Positions 53,231 through 61,233 of a stretch of 64,000 bases of DNA are shown here, piece after piece. The position numbers and the translations under genes were made by a program. The notes beneath the pieces are model-generated. The model searched no databases. It worked only from the letters and a program-made list of their open reading frames with translations, and was not told the origin of the DNA. Source of the stretch: CAVYEM01 sp963767635 (GTDB lineage: Bacteria > Vulcanimicrobiota > Vulcanimicrobiia > Vulcanimicrobiales > Vulcanimicrobiaceae); the NCBI GenBank assembly GCA_963767635.1, contig CAVYEM010000001.1, forward strand, positions 2,108,001 through 2,172,000. The letters are read 5' to 3'. Within the stretch, counting starts at the first letter, position 1; each line of letters opens with the position of its first letter.

Positions 53231-53836
53231 ATGCGAGCAGTTCACGCGCTCGAACGGAAGGAACTAGTCGTGATGATAGGTACGCGCCGGGCAGTATCTA
53301 CTCAAGATCAGCGGGCACAGCTGTTACCCGATCACCTGGCTGTGCTAGCACGAAGGGCGACCCCCGCGCTTTTCGTCGTCGACAAGCGGTTACGAGTTCT
53401 TTTTTACCGCGTAGACCCCGCCGAACGGCGCAAAGAATTTCGGCCCTCGGAAGACGGCGCGCTGCCGCCGTCCATCGAGTACACGGCGCTCAAATTGCTG
53501 GCGCAGCGCGAGGAGAGCCCGGACGGCGTGTTGCGCGGGGCCGCAAGCGCCTCCGTCGCCGTGCGGATTCTGGAACTAGAAGGCGGAACGCCGGCCTATG
53601 CCGTGATGGTCGAGCGATTCGCCGTGCGCGACCAAATGGAAACGCTGGCCAACCGTTTCGAACTCTCGCCGCGCGAGCGCCAGGTGTTGAGTTTGGTCGT
53701 GAAGGGTCTTCGCAACGAGGAGATCGCGCAGCATCTGTTCATCTCCAAATCGACGGCCATTTTTCACGTCAAGCAGCTGCTGACCAAGACCGGCTCGCGC
53801 AACCGCACGGAGATGGTCGCAAAGATCATTTCCTAA
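53231..53836 (+). CDS. LuxR-type transcriptional regulator
   Basis: 201 residues from the ATG at 53231. The N-terminal ~130 residues form a PAS-like sensor region (TPALFVVDKRLRVLFYRV, EGGTPAYAVMVERFAVRD). The C-terminal helix-turn-helix is a clear LuxR/GerE domain: FELSPRERQVLSLVVKGLRNEEIAQHLFISKSTAIFHVKQLLTK. There is no response-regulator receiver domain. It is divergent from the DSVTAKP repeat precursor, which it may control. The adjacent c-di-GMP operon is another candidate target. Confidence 0.88.
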   Translation: MRAVHALERKELVVMIGTRRAVSTQDQRAQLLPDHLAVLARRATPALFVVDKRLRVLFYRVDPAERRKEFRPSEDGALPPSIEYTALKLLAQREESPDGVLRGAASASVAVRILELEGGTPAYAVMVERFAVRDQMETLANRFELSPRERQVLSLVVKGLRNEEIAQHLFISKSTAIFHVKQLLTKTGSRNRTEMVAKIIS

Positions 53837-53842
53837 GGTCCC

Positions 53843-54607
53843 TTAAAACGACAATTGCAATCCGTCGTGCGCGACGGTGACAGGACCGCCAAACTCGCGG
53901 CTTGCGGCGGCATGCAGATCCTGCGGGTCGAACTCGGCCCCATAGTGCGTGAGCAGCAAATGCTTGGCTTGCGCCTGCGCTGCCATTATTCCGGCCTCGC
54001 GCGCATTCGAATGACCGCGGGGAGCGCGATCGGTTCCGTGGGGTCCCAGCGAGCACTCACAGACGAACACGTCCGCGTTGCGCGCGGCCTGCACGACGTT
54101 TGGAGCAGGCGCGGTGTCGGCCGAGTATGCAACGATCACTCCGGCACATGCGGCGCGAACGGCATACGCCTCGACGTAGTGCGTCGTGCGCGCGAAGCGA
54201 ATCTGCACATCGCCGATCTCCAGCACGTCCGACGGATCGTATTCATGCAAACGCATCGACGTTTCGAAGAACTTTTCGCTGCTCCCCGTTGAGGCCGCGC
54301 GCGCGTAAGACTGCAACCCGCGCAGACCGCCGGAATACACGTAGACCTCCAGCGGCCTATCGCGTTTGGTGGGCGGCAAGGTCGTGAAGTATCGCAGAGG
54401 GATTAAATCGACTACATGGTCGGCATGCAGGTGCGAAATAATGACCGCATTCAAGGCATTGGGATTTAAAAAGCGCCGCATGCTCGCGACCGCACCGGTG
54501 CCGCAGTCCAGCGCCAAGGTCGTGCTCGCTGTTTCGATGACGTAGCAGCTGCAGGCGCTTCCCGGCCGGGGCACCGCCGAACTGGATCCCACGACGCGCA
54601 AACGCAC
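53843..54607 (-). CDS. Metallo-beta-lactamase-fold hydrolase (RNase Z-like group)
   Basis: 254 residues, GTG at 54607. VVGSSSAVPRPGSACSCYVIE and the metal motif SHLHADHVVDL fit the RNase Z/ElaC-type branch. VAYSADTAPAPNV, ECSLGPHGTD and KHLLLTHYGAEFDP supply the remaining metal ligands. RNase Z proper is ~300 residues and has an exosite arm, which is not apparent, so a more general phosphodiesterase is likely. It begins 11 bases after the end of the peroxiredoxin gene on the same strand. Confidence 0.83.
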   Translation of the reverse strand: MRLRVVGSSSAVPRPGSACSCYVIETASTTLALDCGTGAVASMRRFLNPNALNAVIISHLHADHVVDLIPLRYFTTLPPTKRDRPLEVYVYSGGLRGLQSYARAASTGSSEKFFETSMRLHEYDPSDVLEIGDVQIRFARTTHYVEAYAVRAACAGVIVAYSADTAPAPNVVQAARNADVFVCECSLGPHGTDRAPRGHSNAREAGIMAAQAQAKHLLLTHYGAEFDPQDLHAAASREFGGPVTVAHDGLQLSF

Positions 54608-54618
54608 CGGGCCGGCCT

Positions 54619-55080
54619 TTAGATCAGCGACGCGTACACCTCCTGAGCATGGCCCTCAACGCTCACCTTGGGCCACACTTTGACGATCGTCCCTGCAGGA
54701 TCGATCAGGAAGGTCGAACGCTGCACGCCGAGACTGGTCTTTCCATACATCGTCTTTTCGACGAGCACGCCGAAGGCCTCGCACAACTTCGCCTCGACGT
54801 CGGCGAGGAGCATAAACGGAATATCGTACTTGGCTTTGAATTTTTGATGGGAAGCCACCGAGTCGCGGCTCACCCCTACGATCCGGGCGCCTTTCTCTTC
54901 AAAGCGCGCGTAGGCGTCGCGGAACTGCGACGCTTCGTTGGTTCAACCCGGGGTGTCGTCTTTGGGATAAAACCACAGCACGAGCGTTCGGCCGAGCAGA
55001 CCGCTCGTTTCAATCGTGCTGCCGCCGTCATCAAGTACGGCCACCACGGGCATTTGTGCGCCTTTGGACAGCATTTCCAC
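54619..55080 (-). CDS. bcp: Bcp-type peroxiredoxin with selenocysteine (UGA) at the peroxidatic position
   Basis: 153 codons from GTG at 55080 (AAGGAG five bases upstream; ATG at 55074 also possible). WFYPKDDTPG is followed by an in-frame TGA (54945-54943) exactly where Bcp proteins have the peroxidatic Cys of GCTxE. The same frame then continues TNEASQFRDAYARFEEKG, IVGVSRDSVASHQKF and QRSTFLIDPAG to a normal stop. The resolving Cys position is Ser. A SECIS-like hairpin follows the UGA. Bcp reduces peroxides in the cytoplasm. Selenocysteine is inferred from frame, position and hairpin. A TGC-to-TGA error or nonsense mutation is the alternative. Confidence 0.85.
54914..54945 (-). promoter_or_regulatory. 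Bacterial SECIS-like element
   Basis: Starting nine bases after the UGA, GCGTCGC (54933-54927) pairs perfectly with GCGACGC (54920-54914) around AGTTCC. The loop begins 16 bases after UGA and contains GU, matching the known bacterial SECIS spacing and loop requirement for SelB. Confidence 0.7.
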
Positions 55081-55094
55081 CTCTACTCCTTCTT

Positions 55095-56753
55095 TCAGGC
55101 CGCGCGAAATTGCGAGAGCGGCACGACGTACAACAGCCGGTCCTCGGGCTGCATGTCGGCAAAATCGTGAATGGGCACCAACTTCCCTGCCCTCCAGGCG
55201 TAAAGCGGAATCGTGCCTTTCGCACGTGGTAAGCGGACTGCGCCGCTGCGCTCGGCGATGTTCAGCGTTTCGCCGCCCAGGCGAATCCGCCCGCGCGACC
55301 CCGGAAAGCGTGCCAGGCCGGCGATGGCCGGCGCCGTCAAATCGCTGGCCGAAAACGACTTGGCAATATTGAAATTGCGCTCGACCGATTGCGAGAACGC
55401 CGGATCGACGATGCGCATGACGACGGGAAGCCGGGGATTGCGATCGAGCGCTCCGAGGGCCGCTTCCAGGTTGGCCGTGTCGCTGTCGGTCACCGCGATC
55501 AGACTTTGCGCGGAACGCACGCTGCAGAAGCCCAAGGTGTCGTCGCTGGTCGCATCTCCGGCGAGCAAATCGATTTGACGCGTTCGCGCCTGCTCCAGCA
55601 GTACGGCGCTGGGCCGATGCTCGATGACGACCACGCGCTGATTCATGGCGAGTAAAAAGTCGATCACGCGCGTGCCGACGTTGCCCGCGCCGCAAACCAC
55701 GACGTGATCGTCACCGTGAATCTGCCGCAACCCGCGCAGAGCCGTTTCCTGCGCTCGATTGAGCGCCGAACTGATCGTTGCGATGAAGATGCCGCCGATC
55801 GTCACTCCCACGAGCATCACTGCGATGGCAACGAGCAGCGAAAGAACTCCGGCGTGATGGTTATACGGCGTTATGTCGCCGTATCCGACGGTAAGCATCG
55901 TGGAAGCCGTGAAATACATCGCCTCTACGAAGTTCAGCTGCATTTCGAACATGAAGTATGCCGTAGCGCCGAAAAACACCACGATGCCGGCCACGAACGT
56001 GTACGAAAGGAGCGGTTCCAGTCGCGCCGCCGTGCGGACCGCCTCGCGCAGACGCATCCGCCTGCGCCCGCCGCTGCGCCGGCGCATGCTGCGCCGCGGC
56101 CACGCGTACTGCAGCGCCTCAACCGGACCGCACGCCAAGATTCGATCCTGCGGTCCGATGGCTGAGTCTGCATCCGGATCGACGCGATCGTCGATCGCGA
56201 CGATGCGCAGACCCAAATGGCGTTCGGCTTCAAAAACGGAGCAATCGCTCAAACCGAAATCGCAAGCGCGGCGTTCGGAAAACCCGACCAAAGGGCCCTC
56301 GGCGGCGGGGAACTGCACTGCGTACAGGCATGCCGGGTCCAGCGCCGCTGCGGCAAATGTTGCAGCCGCATGTGCTGCCGGGGAGATCGCCGTGCAATTC
56401 GCAAGGTTCTGTTCGATCTTGCGCCCCAGGCCGCGGTTGAACTGGCGCAGCACGATCCGAATTTCGGGATTCAGATCGCGTGCTTTGAGCGCCACCTGCA
56501 GGTTGAGCCGATCGTCGTCGCAGACGGGCATGATGCATGCTGCTTCCCGTACGCCGACCGATGCGAGCGCATCGTACTGATTGGGCGCAAGTGCCGCAAA
56601 AGCGGCTCCCATGCGTTCAATGCGCCCGGATACATCCTTGCCGCCGTCCCATACGACTACGACCTCTTGGCCGTGCGTTTCGCATAATTCTTCGCAGACG
56701 CGCACGGCCAGGTCATTCGCGCCGACCACGATAATGAGCGGTAGCGAACGCAT
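55095..56753 (-). CDS. Ion channel flanked by two RCK/TrkA-N domains
   Basis: 552 residues from ATG at 56753. Residues 1-~135 are a TrkA-N Rossmann domain (LIIVVGANDLAVRVCEEL), with a TrkA-C-like section to ~235. Two membrane helices enclose the potassium selectivity filter TVGYGDITP at ~288-296. A second TrkA-N domain starts at HVVVCGAGNVGTRVIDFL, with DLLAGDATSDD and LAAVTDSD-type LIAVTDSDTANLEA. RCK domains before and after the pore in one chain are less common than a single C-terminal RCK. Gated by nucleotide or ion binding (inferred). It is 14 bases upstream of the Bcp gene. Confidence 0.87.
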   Translation of the reverse strand: MRSLPLIIVVGANDLAVRVCEELCETHGQEVVVVWDGGKDVSGRIERMGAAFAALAPNQYDALASVGVREAACIMPVCDDDRLNLQVALKARDLNPEIRIVLRQFNRGLGRKIEQNLANCTAISPAAHAAATFAAAALDPACLYAVQFPAAEGPLVGFSERRACDFGLSDCSVFEAERHLGLRIVAIDDRVDPDADSAIGPQDRILACGPVEALQYAWPRRSMRRRSGGRRRMRLREAVRTAARLEPLLSYTFVAGIVVFFGATAYFMFEMQLNFVEAMYFTASTMLTVGYGDITPYNHHAGVLSLLVAIAVMLVGVTIGGIFIATISSALNRAQETALRGLRQIHGDDHVVVCGAGNVGTRVIDFLLAMNQRVVVIEHRPSAVLLEQARTRQIDLLAGDATSDDTLGFCSVRSAQSLIAVTDSDTANLEAALGALDRNPRLPVVMRIVDPAFSQSVERNFNIAKSFSASDLTAPAIAGLARFPGSRGRIRLGGETLNIAERSGAVRLPRAKGTIPLYAWRAGKLVPIHDFADMQPEDRLLYVVPLSQFRAA

Positions 56754-57348
56754 GAGCAACGATTCGCCGCAGGCAGCCAACCTCCGCCGTGCGCATCCGC
56801 TGGCGCTTGCGCTCATTGAGCGCATCGGCACGCGGGGAGCGCTCGTCTTGGATTTCGGAACCGGACGCGGACGAAACGCCGCCGCGTTGCGGGACGCGGG
56901 CTTGACCGTGCACGCGATCGACGATGCCGACGTGCAGACGGCTATGCTGCCGCCGGCCACCTACAATGCAGCGCTCGGCACGCACGCGCTGCTGCACGGG
57001 ACGCCGTCGATCGTCGCACGCATGCTCGCCGGCATCGCGCGAGCGCTCAGACCCGACGCACCGTTCTATTGCACGTTTGCATCCAAGCGCGACAGCCGCT
57101 ACGGCAACGGAATCCGTTTGGACGAAGACACGTACGCGCCGCAAGAGGGCGATGAAGCGAGTGTCGCCCACGTGTACTTCGATGGAACGGGTCTGCGCGA
57201 GGCGCTGCAAGGGCAATTTGCAATCGAATCGCTGAGCGAAACGAACGCGCAGACGATCGTCGGATCTTGGGCGCACGCCGTGCCTCCGGAGGGCACGGTG
57301 CACTGGTTTGTTCGAGCGCGCAAACGCGCGCTCTCAAAGACGTGCTAG
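56752..57348 (+). CDS. SAM-dependent methyltransferase
   Basis: 198 residues from ATG at 56752. VLDFGTGRGRNAAALRDAG is the SAM-binding motif I, HAIDDADVQ motif II, and ALGTHALLHGTPSIVARMLAGIARALRPDAPFYCTF the later part of a class I methyltransferase (TehB/UbiE-like). Substrate unknown. Its ATG shares the CATG tetramer with the ATG of the divergent channel gene, so the start codons overlap by two bases. Confidence 0.82.
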   Translation: MSNDSPQAANLRRAHPLALALIERIGTRGALVLDFGTGRGRNAAALRDAGLTVHAIDDADVQTAMLPPATYNAALGTHALLHGTPSIVARMLAGIARALRPDAPFYCTFASKRDSRYGNGIRLDEDTYAPQEGDEASVAHVYFDGTGLREALQGQFAIESLSETNAQTIVGSWAHAVPPEGTVHWFVRARKRALSKTC

Positions 57349-57352
57349 TTCG

Positions 57353-58132
57353 TTATTTTACCGCGATCAAGTTCTGCATCGGGCTGGAGGCGTTCGCGTA
57401 GAGCCGTTTTTCCATCCGGCCCGCCAAGTATGCCAGCCGCCCGGCATGGACCGCATGCTGCATCGCCTGCGCCATGCGAACCGGATCTTTGGCGCTCGCG
57501 ATGCCGGTATTCATCAGTAGCGCGTCGGCTCCGAGCTCCATCGCAATCGCCGCATCGCTGGCCGTGCCTACGCCGGCGTCCACAATCACCGGCACGCCGG
57601 CGCGCTCTTTGATGATGCGAATGGAATACGGGTTGCACACCCCTAGACCGCTTCCGATCGGCGCAGCCAGCGGCATCACCGCCGCGCACCCTTCTTCTTC
57701 GAGCTGCTTGCACGCCACCGGGTCGTCAACCACGTAGGGCAAGACGGTGAATCCATCCTCCACCAATTCCCGCGCGGCCGCCAGCGTTTCACGCGTGTCC
57801 GGGTACAGCGTCTGCGGATCGCCGATAACTTCGAGCTTTACCAGATCCGTTTCGAGTAACTCGCGGGCGAGCTGCGCTGTCAGCACCGCTTCTTTTGCGG
57901 TAAAGCAGCCTGCCGTGTTGGGGAGAATGACGTATTTGCTTCGATCGATGTAATCGAGCATCGTCTTGCCGGTCGCGTCGTCCAAATTGATGCGCCGGAT
58001 CGCGACGGTAACCATCTGCGCTCCGCTGGCCCCGTGCGCCGCCTGCATTGTCTCCAGCGAAGGATACTTCCCCGTCCCTACGATCAGCCGCGAACTGAAT
58101 TCGTATGCGCCGATTTTTAGTGCGTCGTTCAT
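57353..58132 (-). CDS. thiG: Thiazole synthase ThiG
   Basis: 259 residues. LIVGTGKYPSLETMQ, AIRRINL, LPNTAGCFTAKEAV, LVKLEVIGD (Schiff-base Lys), LPYVVDDPVACKQLEEEGCAAVMPLAAPIGSGLG and VDAGVGTASDAAIAMELGADA are the full ThiG set. ThiG condenses deoxyxylulose phosphate, dehydroglycine and ThiS thiocarboxylate into the thiamin thiazole. It is 25 bases downstream of thiS. Confidence 0.96.
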   Translation of the reverse strand: MNDALKIGAYEFSSRLIVGTGKYPSLETMQAAHGASGAQMVTVAIRRINLDDATGKTMLDYIDRSKYVILPNTAGCFTAKEAVLTAQLARELLETDLVKLEVIGDPQTLYPDTRETLAAARELVEDGFTVLPYVVDDPVACKQLEEEGCAAVMPLAAPIGSGLGVCNPYSIRIIKERAGVPVIVDAGVGTASDAAIAMELGADALLMNTGIASAKDPVRMAQAMQHAVHAGRLAYLAGRMEKRLYANASSPMQNLIAVK

Positions 58133-58157
58133 ATTGTCCTCATGCGAAGTTGAATGG

Positions 58158-58358
58158 CTAACCGCCCGCGACCGCTTTAATGATTTCGATGCGATCGCCG
58201 TTCCGCACCGGCTCATGATCGTATTCCGTTCGCCGAACGACGCGATCGTTTTTGGCGACGGCGATTCCGCGCTGGGGGACCCGCACGCGCACGAGCAGCT
58301 GCGCCACGGTCAAGCGGTCGGGAAGGTCATGCTCTTCTCCGTTGATGGAAGCTTTCAC
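58158..58358 (-). CDS. thiS: Sulfur carrier protein ThiS
   Basis: 66 residues, ubiquitin-like size. INGEEHDLP, VAVAKND-like IAVAKNDRVVRR and the terminal IKAVAGG with the Gly-Gly needed for adenylation and thiocarboxylation. ATG at 58358 overlaps the thiO stop (ATGA). It delivers sulfur to ThiG. Confidence 0.94.
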   Translation of the reverse strand: MKASINGEEHDLPDRLTVAQLLVRVRVPQRGIAVAKNDRVVRRTEYDHEPVRNGDRIEIIKAVAGG

Positions 58359-59509
58359 ACGGGAGACGTTCGCTGCTCGGCGTGCGCTTTCGTTCCAAAG
58401 CGCGCGAGCGAGAATGCGGGGGATGCATCGGCGTTGCCGGATTCAACCGCATCCGCAAGCAAGCGTGCAGTAATCGGAGCCAACAGGATGCCGTTGCGAT
58501 AGTGGCCCGTCGCGACGTAGTAACCTTTGCGGGGCGTCCCGCCGAGGCATGGCCGTTCGTCGGGTGTGGCCGGCCGCAGGCCTGCCCACATTTCGCTGAC
58601 GGTGAATTCGCGCAATGCGGGCGCGGCGGACACGGCAGCGTGGAGCAACTCCTGCATTCCGCCGGCGGTGACACGGACGTCGCCGCGTTCTTCAACGGTC
58701 GCGCCGACCAGCAGCCGGCCGTCGGCGCGGGGCACGAGGTAGGCGCCGGGCGCCCAGGTCGTACGCCGCATAAAGCCGATTGGAATTTCGATTGCCAGCA
58801 TCTGGCCTTTGACGGGGCGAACCGGCAGTACACAGTCGAGCGGTACGCCCGCCACGCTGCCGGCCCAGGCTCCGGCCGCGTTTACGACAGCGATCGCGGA
58901 AACGTAGCCGGCATCCGAACGCACCCCCAAGGCGCGACGCCCGTCGAACTCGATGGCTACCGATGAGAGAGCGGTGTGCACCCGGACGCCGCGCGTCTCG
59001 CAGGCGCGAACCAACGCGCGCCCAAGGCGCCGATTATCGATTTGTCCCTCCCCGTGCACGAGGAGCGCTCCGCAGACGTTTTTTCCTAGCGCCGGTTCCG
59101 CCAGCAGCGTTTGGTCCCGCGAGAGCACGGCAGCGGAGCAGCCCCCGGCAAGAAGTTCGCACGCGCGCGATTGCAACCGCTCGAGCGCGCCGTCGTCGTA
59201 CGCGGCATGGATGATACCGTCCAGTCGCAGGTGCGGATCGGGCGCACCCGCGTCGCGCAGTGATTGCACGAACGCGGGATACAGTTCGAGCGATGCTTCG
59301 CACAGATCACGCATGGCTTCATCGCTTAGGCGCTCCGTTCGCGGCGCAAGCATCCCTGCAGCGGCCCATGAGGCAGCCCTCGCCGGGACGCCGGTATCGT
59401 ATACATGCACGGCGGCGCCGCGCGAAGCCAATTCGAACGCAATCGACAATCCGATCACGCCCGCACCGACGATCGCGACGTCGCCGCCGCGTGCTGCCGG
59501 ACCGTTCAT
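58355..59509 (-). CDS. thiO: Glycine oxidase ThiO
   Basis: 384 residues. The FAD motif VAIVGAGVIGLSIAFELASRG opens the protein; PVKGQMLAI, WAPGAYLVPRADGRLLVGATVEERG and MWAGLRPATPDERP are typical of glycine oxidases of the DAO family. ThiO makes the iminoglycine precursor of the thiazole aerobically, replacing ThiH. The stop overlaps thiS, and the start overlaps the stop of the upstream protease gene (ATGA), so all four genes are coupled. Confidence 0.94.
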   Translation of the reverse strand: MNGPAARGGDVAIVGAGVIGLSIAFELASRGAAVHVYDTGVPARAASWAAAGMLAPRTERLSDEAMRDLCEASLELYPAFVQSLRDAGAPDPHLRLDGIIHAAYDDGALERLQSRACELLAGGCSAAVLSRDQTLLAEPALGKNVCGALLVHGEGQIDNRRLGRALVRACETRGVRVHTALSSVAIEFDGRRALGVRSDAGYVSAIAVVNAAGAWAGSVAGVPLDCVLPVRPVKGQMLAIEIPIGFMRRTTWAPGAYLVPRADGRLLVGATVEERGDVRVTAGGMQELLHAAVSAAPALREFTVSEMWAGLRPATPDERPCLGGTPRKGYYVATGHYRNGILLAPITARLLADAVESGNADASPAFSLARFGTKAHAEQRTSPV

Positions 59510-60288
59510 TGCTGCGCCGTTTTCAAAAATGCTCGAATCGTGCGCGGTTGTTCCATTTCAAACGCCGTGATCTTGATGTAGCGCCCGGTCTTCGCGGATG
59601 GCGCGCTCATGATCGCCTTGCTCACCACGATGCCGTGCAGCGCGCCGCTCCGGTCGAACGCGCCGGCACCGGAATCTCCCTTGTTGCAAGTGGGACAAAA
59701 GAGCAGCGTCGTGTACAAATGGCGTTCCGCTATGCCTGGTGAAGCGGTCCAACTCTTCGCGCCGGGATGGCCCATCACGATGAATTGCTGGCCCGTGCGG
59801 AACGTCTGGGGCGCCAAGTGAGCGGTGGGATACGCCGTTAACGGAACGCGTTCGACGTATACCAGCGCGAGATCGGCGTTCGGAGCGCGCACGATCTGGA
59901 GCGCATGCCGAATCGTGTGATCCGGGAAGATGACGAACTTGCGCCCGCTGTGCGCCACGATGTGTTGGGCGGTGAGGATTTCGATGCGATTCCGGCGCGT
60001 CCCCATGATCACGCCTGCGCCCATATACGCACTGTGCGGCGAGGTTCGCGTCGCGACGATCACGGTTTGCTCTCGCAAGCGCTGCGCGAGCGCGTCGCTG
60101 CCATGCACGTGATGCGATTCTTGGATCAGCCCGGCGTCGACGAAGAGATCCTTTTGCTCGCGGGCGTATATCACCAAGCCTCGCCCTGCATCGGGAAACG
60201 CTCGGGCCATCTGCCAGATGCCGCCGCCAAGCATGGCCAATACGACAACGAGCACGACCAACGAAAAATCTACGCGCAGCAGCCTCAC
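59506..60288 (-). CDS. Membrane-anchored trypsin-like serine protease
   Basis: 260 residues from GTG at 60288 (an in-frame ATG at 60381 would add an Arg-rich 31-residue cytoplasmic tail and share CATG with the divergent gene). One N-terminal membrane anchor (FSLVVLVVVLAMLGGGIW) is followed by a chymotrypsin-fold domain with His in LTAQHIVA, Asp in NADLALVYVE and Ser in CNKGDSGAGAF. No PDZ domain. Probable periplasmic endoprotease. A TGA/ATG overlap links it to thiO. Confidence 0.8.
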   Translation of the reverse strand: MRLLRVDFSLVVLVVVLAMLGGGIWQMARAFPDAGRGLVIYAREQKDLFVDAGLIQESHHVHGSDALAQRLREQTVIVATRTSPHSAYMGAGVIMGTRRNRIEILTAQHIVAHSGRKFVIFPDHTIRHALQIVRAPNADLALVYVERVPLTAYPTAHLAPQTFRTGQQFIVMGHPGAKSWTASPGIAERHLYTTLLFCPTCNKGDSGAGAFDRSGALHGIVVSKAIMSAPSAKTGRYIKITAFEMEQPRTIRAFLKTAQQ

Positions 60289-60379
60289 AGTGCTTGCAAC
60301 GAGCACAGCTGCCCGTACGGTTTCACGACGACGGCGGAACGGAGTTACGGCGCCCGGTCGAGCGGGAAAGCGCACAGGC

Positions 60380-61228
60380 ATGGCCGATCGCCCCGACCTC
60401 CAGCCAATCGGAGACGCGCATCCCAAGCATCCCATTGCGGGACCGCCGACCGCGGCGGGCACCGTACACTCGGACGATCCGGCATCGCACACACAAACGT
60501 ACGATGCCGCAGCGTTGCTGGTCGATCATCTTTTCACGCCCCGGCCCAGAACGATCGAAGGCATCGAATACGCGGTCGAATACCGACTGGCTCAAGGCGA
60601 TGCCGGCGGCGACGTCGTCGACGTGTACCTCTTCGACAACGGCACCGTGGCTTTTTCCGTCAGCGACATTTCGGGAAAAGGCGCGCGTGCCGCCGTGCAT
60701 GCCGCGCTCATAAAATTCGCGCTGCGGGCATACGCGTCGGAAGGTTCAACTCCGGAGAAGACGCTCCAATCGCTCAACCGCCTCTACATCGAAAACAGCG
60801 CCGACGAGGGAGCGCCCTCGTTCGCCACGGTGTTTTTCGGACAAGTCGACCCGGAACGCCGCGTGATGGGCTACGCCTCGGCGGCGCACGATCCGGTATT
60901 TCTCAAGCCGCTTGGCCAACCGGCGAGGGCTTTGCCGACCACGGCGCCGTTGATCGGCGTTTTTGATTCGCAATCGCACCAATTCAAGCAGCGCTACGTG
61001 GACATCGAGCCGGGCAGCATACTGGTAGCAGTGACCGACGGAGTCACCGACGCCCGCCGCGGAAACATCGAGTTCTTCGGTTTGGATCGCGTGCGTCGAT
61101 ACATAGACGAGCATTGCGAGGACCCCATGGCTTCGCTCGCGGAGCGTCTAATCCGAGATGCGCAAGAGTTTTGGTCGCCGGAACGGCAGCGCGACGACAT
61201 GGCTGTGCTGGCCGTGCGCTTCACCTAA
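60380..61228 (+). CDS. PP2C/SpoIIE-family serine phosphatase
   Basis: 282 residues from ATG at 60380. After a ~70-residue polar N-terminus the SpoIIE/PP2C motifs follow: GDAGGDVVDVYLFDNG, FSVSDISGKGARAAVHAAL, FATVFFGQVDPE, VAVTDGVTDARRG and QRDDMAVLAVRF. These give the metal-binding Asp residues of PPM phosphatases that act on anti-anti-sigma or other phosphoserine proteins. No sensor or membrane domain and no partner anti-sigma gene adjacent. Confidence 0.87.
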   Translation: MADRPDLQPIGDAHPKHPIAGPPTAAGTVHSDDPASHTQTYDAAALLVDHLFTPRPRTIEGIEYAVEYRLAQGDAGGDVVDVYLFDNGTVAFSVSDISGKGARAAVHAALIKFALRAYASEGSTPEKTLQSLNRLYIENSADEGAPSFATVFFGQVDPERRVMGYASAAHDPVFLKPLGQPARALPTTAPLIGVFDSQSHQFKQRYVDIEPGSILVAVTDGVTDARRGNIEFFGLDRVRRYIDEHCEDPMASLAERLIRDAQEFWSPERQRDDMAVLAVRFT

Positions 61229-61233
61229 GTCCG

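Noticed and set aside
54943..55080. Bcp as a pseudogene with a premature stop
   Set aside because: The TGA is exactly at the catalytic residue, the frame is unchanged and a SECIS-like hairpin follows. Not excluded, but less likely than selenocysteine.
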